Shown here: positions 57,284 through 64,000 of the stretch, piece after piece
How the letters are laid out: every line of letters starts with the position of its first letter
Numbering within the stretch: the first letter of the stretch is position 1
NCBI RefSeq assembly: GCF_020520425.1
Contig: NC_079487.1
Span: 130,842,385-130,906,384 of the forward strand
DNA length: 64,000 nt
Direction: 5' to 3'
From: Spinacia oleracea
Lineage: Eukaryota; Streptophyta; Magnoliopsida; Caryophyllales; Amaranthaceae
Position numbers and translations under genes: made by a program
Notes under the pieces: generated by a model
What the model was told of the DNA's origin: nothing
Database searches by the model: none
Seen by the model: the letters and a program-made list of their open reading frames with translations, nothing else

Positions 57284-59079
57284 TACCTCCATTCCACAAT
57301 ACATGCAACATTTCTTTTTGCACATATTTGATAGATTAAAAAGTGATACCGCAAGTGCACGGTGTCTGTTGTTAGCAGATACTTAGCAAATACGGGTCGA
57401 TCCCACAGGGAGACAAGTTCTATTAGTTTTTGCCCAATTATACGAACTATTTCAATAACGAAAGTTGAGTTTGAGTATTAACTACTAAAGCTAAAACAAT
57501 AATAAAAATGCGTAATTTATCAATGAATTAAAGGTCTAGGGCGTCTGTTCGGTTCACCATGCTTATACCAATCCAATAACACAATTCAATTCGACAACGA
57601 ATAAACTAGGCCGAGTAATTAAAGTACATGCTAATCCTACGGTCGGGTCTTAACACTTTCAATTCAACATATGCAGTACGATCGCTAACATAATCAGAAT
57701 TGCCAATTGTACAAAGCCTCTAAAAACACGATCTTTCGATTCTAATTCCTATTAGCTAGATAATTAATCCATGAAATTGGCCGATAACATGAATCAACGA
57801 TTAAGAACAAATCAATTGGAATTACTCAAGCAATAATCTATAGATTAGCAAACTTTATTGCATAACAATCATGGTATAAACATGGCTTCCCTAACTTAGC
57901 CCTAGAATATAACTACTCGCTCATAATTGAATTAACAAGCATGAAATACATAATGAAAACGAGATTCATAATCAAAGGACGAATTAATCTAAGAAACGAA
58001 AATAATAAGAAAGAATAAAAGCAAAAGAAATTATTGAATTACCTCTAGATTGATGAATTGAAAATTGAAAGCTAGGGTTCGACAATGGAATAAGAGAAGA
58101 ATAGAAAACTAGAACTGACGTGAAAAATAATTCTCCGGGGGAAAAAACGTAAAAAAAAATAAAAGCATAAGGGAATACATTCAATCCCTTGAGGTATTTT
58201 AGTGTTTCCTAAATTCTCAACAAAAAAGGAAAAATAATAATAATTACATAAGTTATCATTTAATTGAACGATCACGAGAAACGATGCAACGAACCCGCAT
58301 GGAAGTAGCTGGGCGGAGAAACCAGCGGGCCCGCTGGTGGGTCGCTGGTTTTCGCGCCCAAGGGGAAGATTGGGCCATCGTTTTGGGCTTCGGGCGAATC
58401 GGATAGTCGAGCCATCTTGTTTATGTCATAACTCTTGTTCTACAATGCCTATAAGGACGTGTGACCTGTCGTTGGAAAGCTCTTGAAGTCTACTTTCTAG
58501 GCCAATAAAAATCGCCTCATTCCGACATGTAGAACTTGAGATATCATCAAAAGAGTGAACGCTTGTCCGTTTTGATGCTTAGAAAAATAGCGTTTAGCTT
58601 CGTTATTGACTCAAAATTATCCCTAGAGATATGCAATGATCCTCGAGTCAACATTCCATCCGTTCATCATCCAAATCAACTCATAACACTCCGAAAGCAT
58701 CCAAATGACCGTAAAATCACCTGAAACATTAAGAAAACACAAACGGGGCGTAATAGAGTACGACAACGATAACTTATGCAATTGTGATCCTAAATGCAAC
58801 TAAAACGATAAAAATGCCTAATAATGCAACCTAAATGCGCCTAAAATACCCTATACAAATATGACTCATCAATATTCCGACATGTTTCTTTGGACATGAA
58901 TATCTCTAAATGCATACAAGTAAATGTTATAAAAAGTTGATATTTGAAATCCTCGCACCGGTTAAATTTTAACAAGATATCACTTAACTATGTTTTTCCG
59001 TACATAATGTTTAAAGAAAGATTGTCAAAGTCGATTGACGAGCAATAAGAAATGATGTATGTATTGAGAAATGGAGGTA
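57284..59079. mobile_element. Stowaway MITE split by a solo LTR
   Basis: The left end CCTCCATTCC starts at 57286 after TA and the right end ends GAAATGGAGG at 59077 before TA. The two halves, 57286-57328 and 58872-59077, are those of a normal roughly 245-bp Stowaway. The solo LTR at 57329-58871 separates them, with the five bases ATATT duplicated. Confidence 0.8.
57329..58871. mobile_element. Solo LTR of about 1.54 kb
   Basis: Starts TGATAGATTAAAAAG and ends ATGACTCATCA. It is flanked by the 5-bp direct repeat ATATT (57324-57328, 58872-58876). The words GATACCGCAAGTGCACGG and GGTCGATCCCACAGGGAG are, from memory, typical of long LTRs of plant Ty3/gypsy-type elements; read on the minus strand it starts TGATGAGTCATATTTG. 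There is no internal domain, primer site or second LTR. Confidence 0.78.
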
Positions 59080-59138
59080 ATATTTTATTTTTGGGTCAAA
59101 TTTTACAAAGTTTACTCGATAATATAGTCAGTTGGAGT

Positions 59139-59346
59139 CATGTTAAGCTCGTCAGCTCGGTAACAATAGGAGGGAGTATAACTATAATAGAGATAATAAT
59201 TTATTGAACCATCATAATTATGGAGAAGATATTTATTTTTATATTTTGTGGTTAATTTTTTTCCAAAATTTTCATGTTAAGCTCGGTAATAAGAAGAGGG
59301 AGTATAACTATAATAGAGATAATAATTTATTGAACCATCATAATTA
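59139..59346. repeat. Tandem duplication of about 130 bp
   Basis: GGGAGTATAACTATAATAGAG, ATAATAATTTATTGAACCATC and ATAATTA occur twice, near 59170-59220 and 59300-59346, each preceded by CATGTTAAGCTCG. The copies differ by small indels. Confidence 0.75.
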
Positions 59347-60150
59347 CTCCGTATAATTGAAGTATGATATTATGTTTCTAGAGATTGGAGATGAAAAAGA
59401 ATATTATGGTTAAAAGAGTGAGCCCCCATAGTCATCGCCCATTTTAGAGCTTTTGGCTGGGTTTGGGCCCACCAAAATGTTAGTGGGTTAGAACAGAGAC
59501 ACTTTCTGGAATGGGGGCACATGTCACTATATACTGTAAACTCGGTGATTTGTTTTTTGTTGTATTCATTCATGATTCTAAGACCTAAACAAAACTATTG
59601 CAATTCATCCACAATTTCATCTCTTTTTTAATCCTTCACCAAAAATTCATGTCTTAAAAGGAGGTTACCCTTTTTTCAAACCCGCGTTACATAGTTTTCA
59701 GCTGTTAATTTTTCTAAATCCAATCTCCGAATCTCCTACTCTCATCCGTTCTTAAATATTAGTCATGTTTTGACTTTTCAAATTGTTTTATGTTTTGAAA
59801 TACGTATTGAAAATAAATTAGAAGATTATCTTCAATTGTGAATAATGTAAATGTTTCAAAAGAGAATAATATTCGAGAACAAAAAATGTACTGTATTTTG
59901 TTCCTATTGATATTAATTTCAAGTTGTTCATCAAGTATAGTAGATTCATGTTTCGCGTTTTACCTATGTGTGAAAAAAGGTCATGATACATAAGTAATAC
60001 GTATAATAGACTATGACTACATGATAGTTACGGAGATTTTATTTAAGATTGGAGGCTTATTTGGACTTGTACACTCAAGAATATTTCTTTCGATAAATTG
60101 TCTTTTTGGATTTGAGCTTTTTTGAAGTTAAAGTTTGTTCCCTTCGTCTA
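59347..60150. other. Gene-free spacer
   Basis: A left Stowaway-like start (CTCATCCGTTCTTAAATATT) near 59738, with the typical inner words ending around 60000, is too eroded to bound. No gene seen. Confidence 0.4.
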
Positions 60151-60157
60151 AATAACG

Positions 60158-60291
60158 TGTTACGGTATGAGAATAATGGATATCTTAGTTGGTTAGAGCT
60201 TCTATCCCGGTTTCAGGCGATCCTATGATCAATTCTCATCATCGCCGTTGTGGCTCATTCGCAACAAAAAAAAAAAAAAAATTGTTACGGT
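60158..60291 (+). mobile_element. tRNA-derived SINE, second copy
   Basis: The element (60167-60282) has ATATCTTAGTTGGTTAGAGC as A-box region and CTATGATCAATTC as B-box region, then TTGTGGCTCATTCGCAAC and a run of A (about 15). TGTTACGGT is duplicated on both sides (60158-60166, 60283-60291). Its body matches the copy at 38265. Confidence 0.88.
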
Positions 60292-61480
60292 CTGAATTTA
60301 AAAAGTTCTAATCTGATAAGGTAGATTGTCTTGTGTGATCTTGTTTGATTTAAATTTTGCTGATCTAGTTTAATTAAAAAAAATCAAAGCTACTTGAAAA
60401 TTTGCAACAACAATGTACCGCCCTTAAGCTAGTGACGATGGAGGAAAGTTGATAGATTGATTGGAAATTTTAATGTTCTGGAAGATGCAGATTTGAAGAT
60501 TGTTAGGAAGAAGAATATATACTTCGTACAAATTAGAGTGGGCCAAGAAAATGGACTCAGTGCACGAATAAAATTCAAATAAATAGACAACAGAAACTCC
60601 GGCCCACAAAAGGCCTAAGAACATATGGCCCACTATAGAAAGCTGTGCAGCCCACAAATAACACATACTCAGACTACACTACAGTCTTAATTACCTAGAA
60701 CATATGGCCCACTGAAGAAAGTTGTGCAGCCCACATATAAGTAGCAAGTATGTTGCCCATGAAGATTAGTACGAAGTCATACTTTTATAAGAAATTTCAT
60801 GATACTTCTTCCGTTTCATAAAATTTGCAAAACTTTTAGATTTGTTACTATTCATATATGAACTTTGATCATATATTTTTACTAATTTATTAAATGCAAA
60901 TTTTAAGTAAAATATTGTTTACTTGATTTCATTATATACTTTCATAATATTAAATTTTATAATTATTTAGAAAAAAATTATTAGAGATAATTATGGCCAA
61001 AGTTATATCTTAGTAACCGTACTAATTAAAGTGTTGTAATTTTTTTTAAACGGTAAAAGTATACAGCATATGCATGCATGCCCTTGATAACTGACGAACG
61101 TTGACTACTACCAGTATACATGATTATAAATTTCGAATAGAAGAAAACACTTGGAGAGCAAGTTAAGTAGAACTAATTAAAGAATGTTCTATAATTAAGA
61201 AAAAACAAAGTAATTAAAGAATCACGAGTTGCAACAACCGAATCTCCAAAAGAATAGTTTCCCTAAAAGATAAGGATGTTGAATTAATTCATGCAATTGT
61301 GATAAGGTGTTTTCAAGGGAGAAGGTATAACATCCTTGTCTTACATTGGAACATATGAAATTTCAACTTTTTTAATTACATTGCATGGAAGTTTCAAGGA
61401 ACAATAATACATATTATCTTTATTTCAATTCGTTCTAGATCGATTTGCCATATTCTCCTTGTGAATTTTAGCCTTTAGGA
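60292..61480. other. Gene-free spacer with a degenerate Stowaway-like segment
   Basis: 60785-61030 starts CTTCTTCCGTTTCATAAAAT, holds GAACTTTGATCATATATTTT, and ends near GTACTAATTAAAGTG. It is eroded. Nothing coding. Confidence 0.4.
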
Positions 61481-61484
61481 AGAA

Positions 61485-61675
61485 GGATTATTTTTGCGTG
61501 GACCTGATCCACACTAATATTAGTGTGGATCCAAAATCAACAGTTTTCTCTAACACCATTTTTACACTCATAGTGATCTTTATTGTTCTTATAGTAACGG
61601 TAATAAATTAAACACCAAAATTCTTAGACATAGTAACCATTTTTTGAGGCATAGTAACCTTATATATAGTATGTC
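61485..61675. mobile_element. GGTCCACA-family MITE, copy lacking its right end
   Basis: Collinear with 39255-39430: GGATTATTTTTGCGTGGACC, then a perfect 26-bp palindrome at 61506-61531, then CAAAATCAACAG and AGACATAGTAACCATTTTTTG. The similarity stops near 61675, and no right hairpin is seen. Confidence 0.7.
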
Positions 61676-61739
61676 TTAATTACTTCGTACTACGTATGTA
61701 TTACGTACGAGAACATGCATATTGATTGCCTCATGTATA

Positions 61740-62125
61740 TTTTCTGTAGGGCCGTCTCCGAAAATTTAGATGTTCTGTTCTACTTTTTGACGGGAGGCCC
61801 TTTTTTAATAATATAATTAATAACACTCATTTTTTTAATAGTGTAATACGAAGTATATTATTAGTAATAAATAGTAAATAAAAGTGGTTATTGTAGACGT
61901 TATGAGTAATAACTATGTAATATGATAAAAAGCTAAGAAAGCAACTTACAAAGTAATTAAAGAAGGTTGCACCACTGACCCAGAGCTAATTTTATATCTT
62001 TTAGCTTCGCATTTACTATTAACCTATAATTAGGCTATGTGTATTATCACCAAATTTTAATTTTTGGGCCTCAAAAATTTAGGGCCCTGTGCTGGAGGTC
62101 CATTCATTATAGCCGGGCCTGCTTT
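61740..62125. repeat. Possible eroded hAT-type element
   Basis: GTAGGGCCGTCTCCGAAAAT at the left and TATAGCCGGGCCTGC at the right, with AGGGCCCTGTGCTGGAGG inside, resemble the ends of plant hAT elements. No target duplication could be matched. Confidence 0.35.
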
Positions 62126-62212
62126 TTTTTTATCAATAACACAGTTAAACAATTATGTCAAAAAAAATAAAAATAAATAACACACAGTTAAACAATACTC
62201 GTACTATCGTAC

Positions 62213-62459
62213 TACCTCCAGAAAGTTCTCTACGCTTTGGAAAATGTGTCAAAAGTATGAAAACTTTGACCAAAAATTCTCACTATTATATACATCAATA
62301 TGTTACATGCATGATCTTGTTAGATTGGTCTCGTTATTCATTTTCAGAATATCAACTTTTTATAATTTTTTAACATATAAATTGAATATATTATTAGTTA
62401 AATATTGCATTGGAGTCCGTGCAAATAATAACTGTAAAAAACTTTATGAAACGGAGGTA
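62213..62459. mobile_element. Stowaway MITE
   Basis: Element 62215-62457 has ends CCTCCAGAAAG / GAAACGGAGG flanked by TA on both sides. The interior has TGCATGATCTTGTTAGATTG and AGAATATCAACTTTTTATAA. Confidence 0.78.
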
Positions 62460-62789
62460 GTACATCATACAACTATACACCCTGCATGCATGTATGTACT
62501 ATCATGAGTGACGGTCACAGACTCACAACTCTATAGGCGCGCAAGATGTTTTACAAGAAATAGATACTTGATTATTAAATGAATTCAACTCTTATTTCAG
62601 ATATTTAATTAATTTTTATAATACAAATTGTGACATTGCTATAACCAGATTAATTATAAAGGTTACAATACAAAACAGAAATCAATTAGAAATTAATTGC
62701 CTTTTACGTAGACACGTAGTAGTATTTGACTATATATCGAAACATATACTTGTATATAGTACAATACATTAATACAGGACGTATACCAT

Positions 62790-62900
62790 AAGTTGGTGGA
62801 GTTGGGCGGGAACTCGCCTTATAATTTGGAGGTCATATGGTCGAGCTCTATCAACTGTGAAATAGTTATGAGTCTCTTAAGCGAAGAGGTGACTAATTTG
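62790..62900 (+). mobile_element. SINE-like remnant
   Basis: TTGGTGGAGTTGGGCGGGAA (A-box region), GGTCATATGGTCGAGCTC (B-box region), then ATCAACTGTGAAATAG. Same arrangement as 16222-16335. No tail or target duplication seen. Confidence 0.5.
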
Positions 62901-64000
62901 TGATACTGTGATAGACTGATAGATATTAATTAAGTAGGATGGTAAGATTATTTATTTTTACATAATACGGAGTATCTAGTAAAAAAATACGTATTGTAGT
63001 TTGTCTTCCGAATATCCTAAAATAATGCAAATTCAAATATTATTAAAGCAGGTACAGTACTTTAAAACAATTTGGTTGAATAAACGAGTTAAGGAAAAAG
63101 TGAGGGGAGAGGGAGAGTGGAGACGCTGTTAATTGAAGTCCACCCCCTTACGTACGGAGGGGCGAAGACATTAGACAGTAATAGCGGCTGTCGGGTTTGC
63201 ATGGCTCATTAGTTCACAAATATCAATCCTAAGTTGGTGAGATTTTGAATTTTTAACCCACGTTAATCTCATTTTTATTTTATTTTATTCTCTTAATTAC
63301 TCAAAACATCTTTTCTATTTCACAAACAAATAAAAAAAAGTTAGGATAATCTCTTTACTTGATTTGGCCTGATTTTTCTACCTTCTGATTTAATTAATAG
63401 GTTTTGATTCTTCCCAATCTAATATGGTCTAAATGTTTTATGTGAGTGTTTTTTTACCTTTTTTGATCTAATCTGATCTAATAAATGAAAAAGGTGACAG
63501 AACATAACCTCACGGAACAAGTGATACATTATTTCTTTTGAGTTTGATTAAATAGATTTGCCGCTGACATTTAAAGGCCAATCAACATACAAATATATGT
63601 GATCAGGCCATGGATTCCATGAGAACTGAAAGTTGTCTTTTTGGGGTGTTTAGTTAGGAGAGGTTTAAGGGAAAAAGTGTTTTTTGGGGTGAATTAGAGG
63701 TGTTTGGTTAGGAGAGGATTGAAAAAGTTAATTGGGAGTGTTTGGTTAGGAAAGGATTGAAAGAGAGTTTTGGGGTGAAAAAGCTAATTTTGAAAGAGCT
63801 CAATATAAGATCCTTTTGCAATTAGAGGTTTGAGAAAGTGGATGAAAATGACTATTTTGTCTTACTATTGTCTATAATTACAACTACTATCAACCATGGT
63901 ACCCTACATATTTTTCTCCTAAAAACATTACTCATACTTTCTTTTTCATTTCGCCTTATTTACTAGATTCGTTTTTTGTTGTAATAAATTTTATATTAGT
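62901..64000. other. Gene-free right edge
   Basis: No coding region. 63640-63760 contains a GTGTTTGGTTAGGAGAGGATTGA unit repeated about three times in tandem with variation (first GTGTTTAGTTAGGAGAGG). The remainder is AT-rich. Confidence 0.5.

Noticed and set aside
59139-59346. CRISPR-like short repeats
   Set aside because: Only two copies of an AT-rich duplication with unequal spacing in a plant nuclear genome; there are no arrays of repeats and spacers anywhere in the window.
60170-60260. tRNA-like sequence, second instance
   Set aside because: Same SINE family, with poly-A tail and 9-bp target duplication.
61506-61531. Geminivirus-like replication origin (stem-loop with TAATATTA)
   Set aside because: The ninth base of the nonanucleotide is G, not C, and there are no iterons or Rep-like coding sequence. 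The stem-loop is part of a dispersed MITE family.

Overview
The window is plant nuclear DNA. It has intron-rich eukaryotic genes with GT-AG junctions, AT-rich spacers and a dense load of LTR retrotransposons, SINEs and MITEs. The very frequent short motif ACTCCGTA, and a Stowaway family carrying it, suggest a Caryophyllales genome of the spinach/beet/quinoa type. That taxonomic guess is an inference from repeat flavour, not a proof.

Layout. On the minus strand, 1-3672 holds the 5' part of a diverged SPL2-like gene that runs off the left edge. A complete tandem relative, the RING E3 ligase gene SPL2 (six coding exons, 5953-12426), follows it. Next come a five-exon alpha/beta-hydrolase (minus, 13467-15824), a single-exon small membrane protein (plus, 17395-17763) and a six-exon chloroplast RelA/SpoT homologue of the RSH2/RSH3 type (minus, 18650-22433). 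From 22.4 to 40.0 kb there is no host gene, only MITEs and a young Ty1/copia element (minus, 28514-33645) whose polyprotein is broken by a frameshift. Exportin-T, the PAUSED orthologue, occupies 40414-48672 (plus, 13 coding exons). A five-exon receptor-like cytoplasmic kinase (RLCK-VII/PBL type) lies on the minus strand at 53615-56319. The rest, to 64000, is repeats and spacer.

The genes do not form a pathway. Two products are probably plastid-linked (the SPL2 ligases in an organelle outer membrane, RSH in the stroma for ppGpp signalling), but nothing indicates that they are co-regulated. Exon junctions were placed by hand from GT-AG sites, reading-frame phase and protein-family similarity. 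In every complete gene the exon lengths sum to a multiple of three and leave one open frame.

No convincing new biological system was found. The most notable signals are a complete 289-bp TRIM retroelement in an intron, a 22-bp flank duplication around the copia element, a MITE family with hairpins at both ends, hAT-type MITEs filled with short permuted repeats, and the fast-diverging SPL2 tandem copy that keeps every exon phase.
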